A stretch of DNA of 24,976 nt from a virus, in the IMG/VR virus record IMGVR_UViG_3300018080_000566, positions 1 through 24,976 of that record; one strand, given 5' to 3'. Below, piece by piece: positions 1 to 7,699 of this stretch; position 1 is the stretch's first letter; each line of letters begins with the position of its first letter. Below the pieces are notes generated by a model. That model was not told the origin of the DNA. It searched no databases and worked only from the letters and a program-made list of their open reading frames with translations. The translations under genes were made by a program, and so were the position numbers.

Positions 1-97
1 CGCCGGAAATGTCATAAACCTCACCCGCCACGTAATTACGGCGGCTGTAACCGTCCGGGTAATAGGTCATGGTGCGAAGCATTTTCACAAGCGCCAT
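1..97 (-). CDS. partial phage structural-region protein (cut by window edge)
   Basis: An ATG at 97 is preceded by GGAG at a sensible distance (GGAGATTTACC). The frame stays open to base 1, giving 32 residues that begin MALVKMLRTMTYYPDG and contain YVAGEVYDISG. It is the last visible gene of the leftward head operon, downstream of the decoration-like gene. That position in HK97-type operons usually holds a small accessory or head-tail joining protein. The family is not recognised, and no function is assigned beyond the context. Confidence 0.7.
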   Translation of the reverse strand, partial: MALVKMLRTMTYYPDGYSRRNYVAGEVYDISG

Positions 98-107
98 GGT
101 AAATCTC

Positions 108-135
108 CAAAACGGGCGGAGCCGAAGCCCCGCCC
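108..135 (-). terminator. intercistronic hairpin with UUCG tetraloop (weak terminator or processing site)
   Basis: Read on the minus strand, a 9-bp stem (GGGCGGGGC with GCTCCGCCC, one G-U pair) closes on a TTCG tetraloop at 114-135. It is followed by GTTTT and then directly by the ribosome binding site of the next gene. The U-run is only four bases, so this may be a partial terminator or an mRNA-stabilising hairpin, not a full stop. Confidence 0.5.
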
Positions 136-147
136 AATAGAAGCCGC

Positions 148-597
148 TTAGGTGGCGGCGGTGCCCGCGTCGATGGAGGCCGTGCCCTGAATGGAGCGAT
201 AGCCCTTCACCGCGATAACCGTCACCGCGGCATCGGTGCCGGTCGTGCCAGTGGCAACCACCCGCACATAGCGCTTTTCACCGCGATAACCGATAGAGCC
301 GACAAGCACGTTGTCGTCCGTGTCATCGGTCACGGTCAAAGCGCTTTCCAGGCCGATCAGGTCAGCATCGGCAACGGCGGTCGCACCAGACGCCGCCGTG
401 GTGTCGCCTTCCTGGATTTCGAACGAAAAGCCGGAAGCGTCACCGGCATCGGTAACGGTCCCGGTGGAAACGACAAAGGTCAGGGCCTCGAAGCCCTGCA
501 TGTCGATCCAATCGCCCGCCGCGGGCGTCGCGCCGCTCAGCGTGGCGGAAAGCGCCAGCCCGTATTCGCACGGGTTGCGCATATCGTACTTAGCCAT
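148..597 (-). CDS. probable head decoration / capsid-accessory protein
   Basis: A 149-aa protein, Ala/Thr/Gly/Asp-rich and predicted to be mostly beta. The segment around residues 100-115 reads IGYRGEKRYVRVVATG, a pattern seen in phage proteins encoded next to major capsid genes. There is no signal peptide or membrane segment. The ATG at 597 has AAAGGA upstream (AAAGGATATAGCCC). It lies 27 bp after the major capsid gene in the same leftward operon, where decoration or stabilisation proteins are commonly found. The decoration role is inferred from position and composition only; a minor structural role is equally possible. Confidence 0.6.
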   Translation of the reverse strand: MAKYDMRNPCEYGLALSATLSGATPAAGDWIDMQGFEALTFVVSTGTVTDAGDASGFSFEIQEGDTTAASGATAVADADLIGLESALTVTDDTDDNVLVGSIGYRGEKRYVRVVATGTTGTDAAVTVIAVKGYRSIQGTASIDAGTAAT

Positions 598-624
598 GGG
601 CTATATCCTTTCTGTCAGCCGCCG

Positions 625-1827
625 TTAGGAGGCAATCTTGCCGATCTTGATGGCGTCAAAGCTGGTCACGTCGCCGCCCGTGCGCTTCGTGGTGTAGTAG
701 GTCACGAAGCCATGGGAGGAATACGGATCGCGCAGCACGATGACGCCCACCCGGTCATAGACCGTGTAAGCCGTGCGCCAGTCCGCATACGCCACCGCCA
801 GCGCGCTGCCCGCCACGACCGGCATATCGGCCATGAACCGAACCGGCTTTCCGAGCATGGTCATGGACGGCTGGCCATCGCGAAGCAGCACCGGAGAGAA
901 GTGGTACTGATCCGCGCCCTTGAGCGCGAGCGCCGCCGCAAACGTGGTGCGGTGCATCGCCCATACCGCGCCCGGCTGGTAGATTTCGTGCAAGTCGCCC
1001 TGCAACTTAATCAGGCCATCCGAATTGAGCGAGGTTGCGCTGCCGAGGTTGCGCTGCTCAATCTTGCCGCGCTCATAGACGCCAGCGGCAGCCCATGCCG
1101 GATAGGTCAGGAAGCCCCGAATTTTCGTCGTGCCGGTGACGAAATCGGTGTTTTCCTTGCGTTCGATCCGGTTGCGGACCTTGCCAGCCAGCCAGCCTTC
1201 CACGTCGAAAGCCGCATCCTGCAGCATCTCCGTGGTCACTTTCGGCGCGGCCTCGTACTTGTGCGCGGTGATGGTTTTCAGGCCGATTTCCGGCGTATCA
1301 GTCTCGCCGCCGGACGCGCCCTCACCAACCCGAACCGCATCCGCCTCGTCATCATCGATCAGCATTTCAATGGATTTGGCAGAGCCGACAATGACATCGG
1401 CAATGGCGCGCATCGGGCTCGTTTCGAAGTCGCGAGACACAACCTTGTTGACGAACTCAGGGCGCACCAGATAGCCGCCGTCCGGCTGCACGTCCGTGGA
1501 CATGGCGCGAAGCTCAAGCGGCAGCTTGCCTTCATACCGGCCCTTGCCGCGTAGGAACTCGTCAAAGCTCTTGCGCGCCTCGTCGGCGGCTTTTTCGCTT
1601 TCGCTCTTGCCGAAGTCCTCCCGATTGAGCGCGGCTTCAAGAGCCTTGCCCTGGTCGGTCAACTTCTGGAGCCGTTCCGCCATTTCTGCCACCGCTTCGG
1701 ACTGCTTGCGGAAACGCTCATCGTCCAGCGGGTCGCGGTTCTTAACGCTGTCAACCTCATTGCGGAGATCGACAAGAGCCGGGTTGATCTGCTCAACCAA
1801 GCCCTTCAGTTCTGCAAAGTCGCTCAT
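625..1827 (-). CDS. major capsid protein, HK97 family
   Basis: A 400-aa protein with the two-part layout of HK97-fold capsid proteins. Residues 1 to about 75 are charged and coiled-coil-like (the scaffolding delta domain), and the mature shell domain starts near residue 108 with TDVQPDGGYLVRPEF. The (D/G)GGxLVP/RxEF motif at that junction is typical of the family. Length is normal for a capsid protein with a fused scaffold. The protease gene immediately upstream presumably removes residues 1 to about 108 during maturation. The start codon overlaps the protease stop (ATGA, 1824-1827), so the two are translationally coupled. The exact cleavage site is not determined here. Confidence 0.93.
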   Translation of the reverse strand: MSDFAELKGLVEQINPALVDLRNEVDSVKNRDPLDDERFRKQSEAVAEMAERLQKLTDQGKALEAALNREDFGKSESEKAADEARKSFDEFLRGKGRYEGKLPLELRAMSTDVQPDGGYLVRPEFVNKVVSRDFETSPMRAIADVIVGSAKSIEMLIDDDEADAVRVGEGASGGETDTPEIGLKTITAHKYEAAPKVTTEMLQDAAFDVEGWLAGKVRNRIERKENTDFVTGTTKIRGFLTYPAWAAAGVYERGKIEQRNLGSATSLNSDGLIKLQGDLHEIYQPGAVWAMHRTTFAAALALKGADQYHFSPVLLRDGQPSMTMLGKPVRFMADMPVVAGSALAVAYADWRTAYTVYDRVGVIVLRDPYSSHGFVTYYTTKRTGGDVTSFDAIKIGKIAS

Positions 1828-2501
1828 GGTTTGAGCCCTTTCAGTGTTTGTTTAAGGGAATTGGCAAGCGCAGCAACCTCCCGTTGCGCCTCCGCCATTT
1901 CGGCATAGTCGCCAGCATCCCGCTGGCCAGCCCATGCCGTGAAGCCGTGCGAGGCGATCTGCTTCGCGTCGGATCGGCTAAAGCCAACAGCGCGCAACGC
2001 AGCTTCAAACTCTCTAGTGGTTTTTACCGACTTAAAGTCGGTCACATTCGCAAGCGGGTTGCTCGCCAAACTGACAAGGGAAACCTCCCACAAATCGATT
2101 TCCAGCAATTTGCGGACACCCGTATCGTAGTCCATTTGCGACTTAATCGTTCTGAAGCCGACGCTAAGCCCCTTTAGAGCGCCCATTTCGAGCAATTCCA
2201 CGGCGTCCGCGCCGCGTTGCGTTCGCGCTGCAACACGGCCCTTAACTACCAAGCCGTGGCCATCCTCTCTAAACTCATCCCATCGCCCGACAAGTTCACG
2301 AAGGTCGTGCTGCCAAGCCATTTTAGGCTCGCGCCCGGAAATGCTGTTAGCAAACGCACCTGGCTCAATGATTTCGTTGTCACTGTCCACATTGCCAAAA
2401 ACCGCGCCATAGCCTTCTATTTCACGATAGCGGCCATCGTCGGTCATCTTTCCGGCCTTTAATTCGACCGGCAGAAATTTGGTCTCTAGCATGTCAGTCA
2501 T
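1824..2501 (-). CDS. prohead maturation protease, HK97 gp4 family (peptidase U35)
   Basis: A 225-aa serine protease that cleaves scaffold from the capsid precursor inside the prohead. The family motifs are visible: YGAVFGNVDSDNEIIEPGAF (residues 31-50), AWQHD with the likely catalytic His65, KGLSVGFR with the likely catalytic Ser113, then LLEIDLWEVSLVS, whose acidic residues (Glu134/Asp136/Glu139) would complete the active site. The C-terminal ~60 residues are a helical extension, probably binding scaffold. It sits between the Mu F-like gene (8-bp overlap) and the capsid gene (4-bp overlap), the usual order. A second ATG at 2492 is a possible alternative start. Confidence 0.93.
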   Translation of the reverse strand: MTDMLETKFLPVELKAGKMTDDGRYREIEGYGAVFGNVDSDNEIIEPGAFANSISGREPKMAWQHDLRELVGRWDEFREDGHGLVVKGRVAARTQRGADAVELLEMGALKGLSVGFRTIKSQMDYDTGVRKLLEIDLWEVSLVSLASNPLANVTDFKSVKTTREFEAALRAVGFSRSDAKQIASHGFTAWAGQRDAGDYAEMAEAQREVAALANSLKQTLKGLKP

Positions 2502-3270
2502 CCGTCACCCATGAAATCGCACACCGGCAGTTAATCGTGCCGTGTGCTGGTGCGTTCGGATCGCCCGGAAAGGCGATCATGTACGCCGGGTCATTGCGAA
2601 TGGCCGGGGCCATCCATGTTTCATCCTGCCCCACCACCTTCCCGCTTAATGCGGCGTGCTGGAAGCGGGTGCGCTCGTCTATGGCGGCAATCCACTCCTT
2701 GCGGAGCGCTAGACCTGTTTCCTTAGCCGCCTGCACCGCGCCATAGTTCGCGGCGTTGTGTGTTTCCGTTCGCGCAATCAGGTTTGCCCGCTGGCGAGCC
2801 ATGACCGGCACTAGATCGCGGATTAGCTTGCCAGTGCCATCTTGGCCTAGCCCTGCGTTAAAGCCCTGTTCAACTGCGGCAATGATCTGATTGCGCGTTG
2901 TTTCGGCAATCTGCGAAATCCGCCGCCGGAAACTCTCCGCGGCGATAAACATCGTGGCAAACTTCAGCAGCGTTGTGGCGAAGTCCTTATGATGCTCTGG
3001 CATCGGCCCGCTTTTGGGCGCGTTTAATAGCCGGTTGCCGAATACCCGGATGGCCTCGGTTGCCTGCTGCTGAGTGATGGTTTCCAGCGCCGCCATATGC
3101 TCCGCCTGCCGGTCGATTGCGCCGGTTGCCTCCCATGCCTCAGCATAGGCCAGCATCGCGCGGGCAATCTCATCACGGTATCGCGGCTCAAATTGGCGCT
3201 CGATTTGCGCCATGAGCCTATCCTGCCGCCGCTGCTCCCGCTGCGGATCGTCGTCAATCAGCCTTGCCAT
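2494..3270 (-). CDS. phage head morphogenesis protein, Mu gpF-like
   Basis: A 258-aa minor head protein. The C-terminus carries the Mu gpF-like signature: RTETHNAANYGAVQAAKE around residues 170-185, an IDERTRFQHAALSGKVV stretch, and the closing HGTINCRCAISWV. Members of this family are minor capsid or portal-vertex proteins. The reading frame is open up to 3372, but the ATG at 3270 (MARLIDDDPQ) gives a normal N-terminus and a 17-bp overlap with the portal gene; the longer version would lie mostly inside portal. No good Shine-Dalgarno is visible, consistent with coupling to portal translation. Confidence 0.88.
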   Translation of the reverse strand: MARLIDDDPQREQRRQDRLMAQIERQFEPRYRDEIARAMLAYAEAWEATGAIDRQAEHMAALETITQQQATEAIRVFGNRLLNAPKSGPMPEHHKDFATTLLKFATMFIAAESFRRRISQIAETTRNQIIAAVEQGFNAGLGQDGTGKLIRDLVPVMARQRANLIARTETHNAANYGAVQAAKETGLALRKEWIAAIDERTRFQHAALSGKVVGQDETWMAPAIRNDPAYMIAFPGDPNAPAHGTINCRCAISWVTDD

Positions 3271-4522
3271 AGGCCATCGCCACCATTGCCTTGATGGCGT
3301 TTTCATCCTGGGGCATGTTTGCCGCCGCGTTTGATACGGTATCGACCGGATCAAGCATAGCCGCAGCACCACCTAGCTCATCCCAGCCAAGCGCCAAACG
3401 GGCTTCGTCTTGCGTCAGAATGGGCTTACTGCCCACCGCCACCTTCATCCGCTGATAGGCGCGATCCCGCATGGGCTCCAGCGCCGGAATGTCGTCCATA
3501 TCGATGGCAAACCGCAATCCCTCGCCATAGGCTGGCAGCAACCAATTGCCCAGTTGGTCTAGGAACTCCTGAAACATCGGAATGACGGTGTCAGTGTAGA
3601 ACCGCTCCTTCGCTTCCTTCATGTTATTGAAGGTGGCGGCGTCATTGTCGATCAGCGGCAACGGCACGCCATAGGCCCGCGCAATCAACTTTTCCGCCTT
3701 GGTCAGCGAGCCGCCATAATCCATGTCAGCAGGCGTTTTGCCAATGTCCTGCCACTCCATGCCATCCGGCAGCATGGGGATTTCACCCGCATTCTCGGAG
3801 CCCTGAATTTGCCGCTTGAAATACTCCCGCGCCCTAGCGATGCTTTCCCCTGACACGCCCGCCAGCATCTTGATAATGCCGGGCGGACGCGCGCCATTCC
3901 GCAGCAAGCGGTAGTTCCATTGCATCCCGGTGTTATGCAAGTCGCCGGCCAGCGCCGCCGCCATCAGGGGGGATTGGCCGCGCCAGTAATTGTCCGGGTT
4001 GTAGCGTTTCATAAAGAACAGCGCCGACCGGCCCGTGACCTGATCAACTGGAAACTCAATTTCCTGGTTTTGCCGCTTGTGGACATACTTTAGCGGAATG
4101 CCGCGCCGCCCAGGTTTCACCGTGATATCATACGGGCAAAGATGCCAAAGCTCACTCGGCACGCCGCGCCCGTTGACCGGGTAGCGCACAAGCGCCAATT
4201 CGCCATAAATGCCGTAATCGACAAAAAGTTGTTTGCAGAAGCCTGACCAGCCCTGCGTTACGTTAGGGCGATCCAGCAACTCAAGCGCCGGGTGATCTTC
4301 CACAAGCCCGTTGTCGCCATGCACCTCGACCGTCAGGCTGGCAATCGCCATCGCGATTTCCTGGATGGCGGCATACACCACCACATTGCCCTGATAGCCC
4401 TCTACCAGATAATGCTTGGCGTCCTTAACCCGCGTCCAGCTATTGCCCATATCGACATAGTACGATGCGCCCGCCGGGTGCGCCTTTCGTTCTGTGCCGA
4501 TCCAGGGGATGCGAAGTTTCAT
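3254..4522 (-). CDS. portal protein, HK97 family
   Basis: A 422-aa protein forming the dodecameric ring through which DNA enters the capsid. Family features include the N-terminal AIQEIAMAIASLTVEVHG segment, DHPALELLDRPN (about residues 77-88), a central FFMKRYNPDNYWRGQSPLMAAAL patch, and YGVPLPLIDNDAATFNNMKEAKERFYTDTVIPM (about residues 285-317), which is characteristic of HK97-type portals. Length is typical. The start overlaps the terminase stop (ATGA, 4519-4522) and the end overlaps the Mu F-like gene, giving the standard terminase-portal-head order. Confidence 0.94.
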   Translation of the reverse strand: MKLRIPWIGTERKAHPAGASYYVDMGNSWTRVKDAKHYLVEGYQGNVVVYAAIQEIAMAIASLTVEVHGDNGLVEDHPALELLDRPNVTQGWSGFCKQLFVDYGIYGELALVRYPVNGRGVPSELWHLCPYDITVKPGRRGIPLKYVHKRQNQEIEFPVDQVTGRSALFFMKRYNPDNYWRGQSPLMAAALAGDLHNTGMQWNYRLLRNGARPPGIIKMLAGVSGESIARAREYFKRQIQGSENAGEIPMLPDGMEWQDIGKTPADMDYGGSLTKAEKLIARAYGVPLPLIDNDAATFNNMKEAKERFYTDTVIPMFQEFLDQLGNWLLPAYGEGLRFAIDMDDIPALEPMRDRAYQRMKVAVGSKPILTQDEARLALGWDELGGAAAMLDPVDTVSNAAANMPQDENAIKAMVAMAYGKAD

Positions 4523-5934
4523 AGCGTTTGAAATTCCATCATCGCCGCGGCGACTTTGTTAAACGCGCCGCCCGCCGCGTCGATCTGGTCTTTGTATTTC
4601 CCGACCGGGAACGATTTATGCTCATCGATAAATTCCTTGTTCCACAGTCCCTCGACCAATTCAACGTTACCCGCCTCCACCTGGACGGCATAAGGCTCTG
4701 CCCTCACGGCCTTGTCACCAGTGGCCCGCTCTGCTTTCGCGGCATAGCCAGCAAGATTGCGGATCGTGGCCTCGGCGCTTTCCTTGCCGCCGCTTCCGGG
4801 CTCTTGCTCAATCCAGATGCGGCAGTTCATGCCGTCAATGTTGGCAGTTTGTTTAATGACTGCCTCCCGCTCTGCCGCCGCCCATTGGCCGCGGACCACG
4901 TCCATCACGATGTAGCGGCCATCGACTGTCCGGCCCATCTTGACGCCTGCCGTGTATGCGCCACCAAGCTCTGTTCCGGCCTTATCCCAAAAGCGCACCA
5001 CCTCAACGCATCGAGGCGCAGCCCGAATGATCTTTAGCTTTTCCCAATCAAAAAACCCGCCAGAGCGAGGCGCGGGGCGTTGCTGCATCTGGCCAGCGTA
5101 GGCATATGCGCCCATGATTTTCTTATCCCGCTCCACCACTTCCGGCGGGAAGCGTTCGGGAAAGAGTAACTCGCCATCGGCCTCGCGTGGATCGCTAAAC
5201 CCTATCGACGTTGCGCAATGCCGATCCGGCTCGTACTCCATCGGCAGGCACAAATGGTCGTAACCGAAGTCGTTTTCCAAGATCAGGCCGCTCACGTCGC
5301 TTTCATGCAAGCGCTGCATGATGATGACGATGGCCGACCGATCCGGGTTGTTCAGGCGTGTAGGCAGCGTTTCCTGAAACACCCGCAACGCCGTTTCCCG
5401 GTGGGCCTCCGATAGCGCCGCCTCGACGCTGTGCGGATCGTCCCATATCACAACATCACCGCGCCGCCCCGTCATCGAAGCAACCGCGCACGCCTGACGC
5501 CAGCCCGTCGCGTCATTCTCGAAATAGGTCTTTTGGTTCTGGTCGCCAACGAATGCAACCGGCCATAGGTGCTGATACCAATTGCTGGCCACTAGCTGGC
5601 GCATTCGCCGGGCGTCGCGGGTAGCCAAGCCCATCTCATGCGAGGCGCTAATGATCCGGTTGCTAGGCAAGCCACGCGGCCCCCATTGCCACGCAGGCCA
5701 AAATACCCCAACCAACATGCTTTTCATGGTGCCGGGCGGAACATTAATCAGCAGCCGGGTTATGTCGCCATTCGTGACGGCTTCCAAGTGCTCGCACATT
5801 GCATCTATGTGCCAGCCGTGAACGTAGGGCTGCCCTGGCTCCAGCACCTTCCAGGAATCGCGGACAAAAGCGGCAAGCGAGCGGCGGTATAGCTCCCGCT
5901 TTGCTGCGTCAATCGTCGCTTGGTCTAGGTGCAT
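4519..5934 (-). CDS. terL: terminase large subunit (packaging ATPase and nuclease)
   Basis: A 471-aa DNA-packaging motor. The ATPase half has Walker A NVPPGTMKS (residues 64-72) and Walker B VVIWDDP (161-167). The C-terminal RNase H-like nuclease has the three acidic positions: FWDKAG (Asp317), IWIEQEPGSGGK (Glu376) and KDQIDAAGGAFN (Asp449/Asp452). The YAGQMQQRPAPRSGG linker before the nuclease is typical of this terminase group. ATG at 5934 is chosen over an in-frame TTG at 5943, which lies inside the U-tract of the upstream terminator. No strong Shine-Dalgarno is visible (GGGCGTT only). It is the first gene of the head operon. Confidence 0.95.
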   Translation of the reverse strand: MHLDQATIDAAKRELYRRSLAAFVRDSWKVLEPGQPYVHGWHIDAMCEHLEAVTNGDITRLLINVPPGTMKSMLVGVFWPAWQWGPRGLPSNRIISASHEMGLATRDARRMRQLVASNWYQHLWPVAFVGDQNQKTYFENDATGWRQACAVASMTGRRGDVVIWDDPHSVEAALSEAHRETALRVFQETLPTRLNNPDRSAIVIIMQRLHESDVSGLILENDFGYDHLCLPMEYEPDRHCATSIGFSDPREADGELLFPERFPPEVVERDKKIMGAYAYAGQMQQRPAPRSGGFFDWEKLKIIRAAPRCVEVVRFWDKAGTELGGAYTAGVKMGRTVDGRYIVMDVVRGQWAAAEREAVIKQTANIDGMNCRIWIEQEPGSGGKESAEATIRNLAGYAAKAERATGDKAVRAEPYAVQVEAGNVELVEGLWNKEFIDEHKSFPVGKYKDQIDAAGGAFNKVAAAMMEFQTL

Positions 5935-5941
5935 AACGCCC

Positions 5942-5968
5942 AAAAAGAAAGCCGCCCCGAAAGACGGC
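5942..5968 (-). terminator. intrinsic terminator directly before terL
   Basis: On the minus strand GCCGTC pairs with GGCGGC (5951-5968, one G-U pair, loop TTTCGG), followed at once by TTTCTTTTT (5942-5950). This is a complete rho-independent terminator shape, only 8 bases upstream of the terL ATG. It stands between the upstream regulator genes and the structural operon, so full late expression would need read-through or antitermination. Confidence 0.72.
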
Positions 5969-6029
5969 CAGTTGCATGGATCATCAAGGAAACGCCAATG
6001 CTAAACGCCACTTGCGCAGCGTCACACAG

Positions 6030-6059
6030 CCCTTAGCACTTTGGCCCCGGTTGTGTCAA
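6030..6059 (-). promoter_or_regulatory. candidate late promoter upstream of terL
   Basis: On the minus strand a perfect -35 TTGACA (6054-6059) is followed after 16-18 nt by GCTAAGGG. That resembles the GCTA-type -10 described for alphaproteobacterial housekeeping promoters better than TATAAT. It lies just after the 156-aa gene. Transcription would start near 6020 and run through the terminator at 5942-5968 before reaching terL. The -35 is clear; the -10 is weak. Confidence 0.45.
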
Positions 6060-6061
6060 GT

Positions 6062-6532
6062 CTATTTCCAGCCCTTTAGCGCAGCCATCACGTCCAGCGC
6101 CTTTAGCAGTTGTTCGGTCGCTTTCATTCTGGCGCGCGAGCCTTGGTGTAGATCGCGGATAAAGCCGCCCTCCGCCAACACATAAACACACGGCTGCGGG
6201 TCGATGCCATCGGCGGCGCAATCTTTCCACCACTGGCAGTAATCAAGCCAATGCCTGTGATAGACATCGTCAGGCATTTCTGCCCCACGCGGGGCAAGGC
6301 GCTTGCTTAGGTCCGTTGCCTTGTTTGGCGAGCCGTGGACGATCTGGTGGCACTTGCTGACATGCTCGGCGGCGGCTTGGCGCGGTTCGCTTAGGCTGTT
6401 CCATAGCCGAGCATGAGCTTTGCAGCGCTTGGCGATGATCTGCGTTTTCTTGCCCGTTGCCGTATGGGCAATGGTCACGCTTACATCATCAACCGGGTGA
6501 TATTTCTCACGATGGCGCTGCACGTGGTCCAT
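6062..6532 (-). CDS. unknown 156-aa protein in the position of a late regulator
   Basis: A 156-residue soluble protein, rich in His, Lys, Arg and Trp, containing KRCKAHARLWNSLSEPRQAA (about 35-55) and HRHWLDYCQWWKDCAADG (about 95-112). There is no recognisable domain, signal peptide or membrane segment. The ATG at 6532 has GGAGG about a dozen bases upstream, inside the end of the sigma-like gene, so the two are probably co-translated. Its position is suggestive: last gene before a promoter and terminator that precede terL, the place lambdoid phages put antiterminator Q. I see no sequence similarity to known Q proteins, so that role is an inference from position. Confidence 0.75.
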   Translation of the reverse strand: MDHVQRHREKYHPVDDVSVTIAHTATGKKTQIIAKRCKAHARLWNSLSEPRQAAAEHVSKCHQIVHGSPNKATDLSKRLAPRGAEMPDDVYHRHWLDYCQWWKDCAADGIDPQPCVYVLAEGGFIRDLHQGSRARMKATEQLLKALDVMAALKGWK

Positions 6533-6538
6533 GCTTGG

Positions 6539-7120
6539 TCACGCCTCCACGCCAATTTCATGCTCCTTAAGAGCATTCCTTAGCTTTCTGATTGCCTTTG
6601 CCTCCATTTGCCTAACGCGCTCCCTACTCACGCCGCCAACGGCGTGGCCTACGTCATCCAGTTTCATTGGATTCCCGGTCATGCCAAAACGCATTTCAAG
6701 CACGGCCTTTTCTCGTGGGTTAAGCCTCTCATCCATGAGCTTTAATATTGCGTGCTTATGGTCTTTAGAGGAAATGATTTCCTCTGGCGTCGGTAAGTAG
6801 TTGAACGCGTCCGGGCTAGACAATTGCTCGAAAGTCATTTCAACCTCCTTGCTATTGGTTTTCAGCACTTCCCAAAGGTGCCGTCGTGGAAACAAATCTT
6901 CAGGCAGTACGCGAAGCGCATCCGCTATTTTTAGCGCGCTCCCCTTCCATTCTCCATTCGTTTTAAGAGGGGACCGCTTTAACGCCAAGTATTTGCCGAT
7001 TGTATTTTTATCGACGCCGCTAGCGCGCCACAGATCGGCGGCAGTTTCCATGCCATTTGCCCGCATAATGCGCAGCATAGGGCCATTTCGAACTGTGACT
7101 TTTACAACATAATCGCTCAT
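6539..7120 (-). CDS. XRE-type HTH fused to sigma-70 region 4 (transcription regulator)
   Basis: A 193-aa DNA-binding protein. Residues 15-78 look like a Cro/CI-type helix-turn-helix (RIMRANGMETAADLWRASG, then VDKNTIGKYL and LKIADALRVLPEDLFP). Residues 131-186 match region 4 of primary sigma factors: LNPREKAVLEMRFGM and GVSRERVRQMEAKAIRKLRN, i.e. the -35-binding and beta-flap-binding module. No sigma region 2 is present, so it cannot be a complete sigma factor. It probably binds phage DNA with one end and RNA polymerase or a -35 element with the other. ATG at 7120 has GAGGTG 7-8 bases upstream. It lies between the terminase subunit genes. Confidence 0.85.
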   Translation of the reverse strand: MSDYVVKVTVRNGPMLRIMRANGMETAADLWRASGVDKNTIGKYLALKRSPLKTNGEWKGSALKIADALRVLPEDLFPRRHLWEVLKTNSKEVEMTFEQLSSPDAFNYLPTPEEIISSKDHKHAILKLMDERLNPREKAVLEMRFGMTGNPMKLDDVGHAVGGVSRERVRQMEAKAIRKLRNALKEHEIGVEA

Positions 7121-7138
7121 TACTGCACCTCATCTGCG

Positions 7139-7633
7139 TCATTTTTCTTCCTCGCCAGCCGCCGCGACAATTTCCTTAAGCGCCTCGGTCGATAGCTTAG
7201 AAACATCTAAGCCCGCTTTCGGCGTCATGCTGCCATCGCTTGAGGTATGGTCTAGCTTGTCACCAAAGATTTTCGGCAGCGCTTTGCTCAAAAGCCATTT
7301 GCGCGTATCGAGACGAAGGCGAGAGCGTTGGACGTGTTCACCGTTGATCTGCCAGCCTGGGTTATCCTCTGCGTGACGCTCCATCCAATCGTTCTGGCCA
7401 TCGTCTGCGATTTCAAGCACTTCATCGGCCATACAAAAATAGCCGATTTGCCTCGCTTCCGTGTATTGCGCGAAAAAGCCTTCTATATCACGCAGCGCCC
7501 AATATCGAACGGTGCTTTCCGGCGGCATTCCTTTATCGCGGCAAACATCGCGCAAAGTTCTGCCTGTCGCAAGCTCTTGGCAAATGCGATCCGCTATTTC
7601 TTGCGTGTATATTGTTGGCCTGCCTTTTTCCAT
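7139..7633 (-). CDS. terS: terminase small subunit
   Basis: A 164-aa protein. The N-terminal helix-turn-helix (TGRTLRDVCRDKGMPPESTVRYWA, residues about 23-46) is followed by YTEARQIGYFCMADEVLEIADD and RSRLRLDTRKWLLSKALPKIFGDK, a pattern typical of the small-terminase family that recognises pac or cos DNA. ATG at 7633 has AAAGGCG six bases upstream. It is separated from the large subunit by about 1.2 kb holding two regulator-like genes, unlike the usual adjacent arrangement. The family assignment comes from the HTH plus the DTRKW...PK.(F/Y)G motif. Confidence 0.88.
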   Translation of the reverse strand: MEKGRPTIYTQEIADRICQELATGRTLRDVCRDKGMPPESTVRYWALRDIEGFFAQYTEARQIGYFCMADEVLEIADDGQNDWMERHAEDNPGWQINGEHVQRSRLRLDTRKWLLSKALPKIFGDKLDHTSSDGSMTPKAGLDVSKLSTEALKEIVAAAGEEEK

Positions 7634-7656
7634 TTTTCGCCTTTACCATCAAAGCG

Positions 7657-7675
7657 GGCGGGCATCAAGCCCGCC
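7657..7675 (-). other. GC-rich hairpin between the 68-aa gene and terS
   Basis: A perfect 7-bp inverted repeat (GGCGGGC, loop ATCAA, GCCCGCC on the plus strand) lies in the 66-bp gap before terS. Neither side has a good T-run (CGCTTTG leftward, GTTTGCG rightward). It is therefore more likely an mRNA-processing or attenuation hairpin than a strong terminator. Confidence 0.4.
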
Positions 7676-7699
7676 GTTTGCGTTCCCATCTTTTGCCAA

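Noticed and set aside
712-1554. 280-aa plus-strand ORF
   Set aside because: It is the antisense shadow of the major capsid gene; no ribosome site, and Arg/His-rich composition typical of an out-of-frame reading.
4528-5037. 169-aa plus-strand ORF
   Set aside because: Antisense to terL, with no recognisable domain or ribosome site.
5935-5943. TTG start for terL giving three more residues
   Set aside because: The TTG lies in the U-tract of a terminator and has no ribosome site; ATG 5934 is simpler.
6062-6532. Calling the 156-aa protein antiterminator Q
   Set aside because: Only its position fits; I see none of the sequence features of known Q families, so it is left as unknown.
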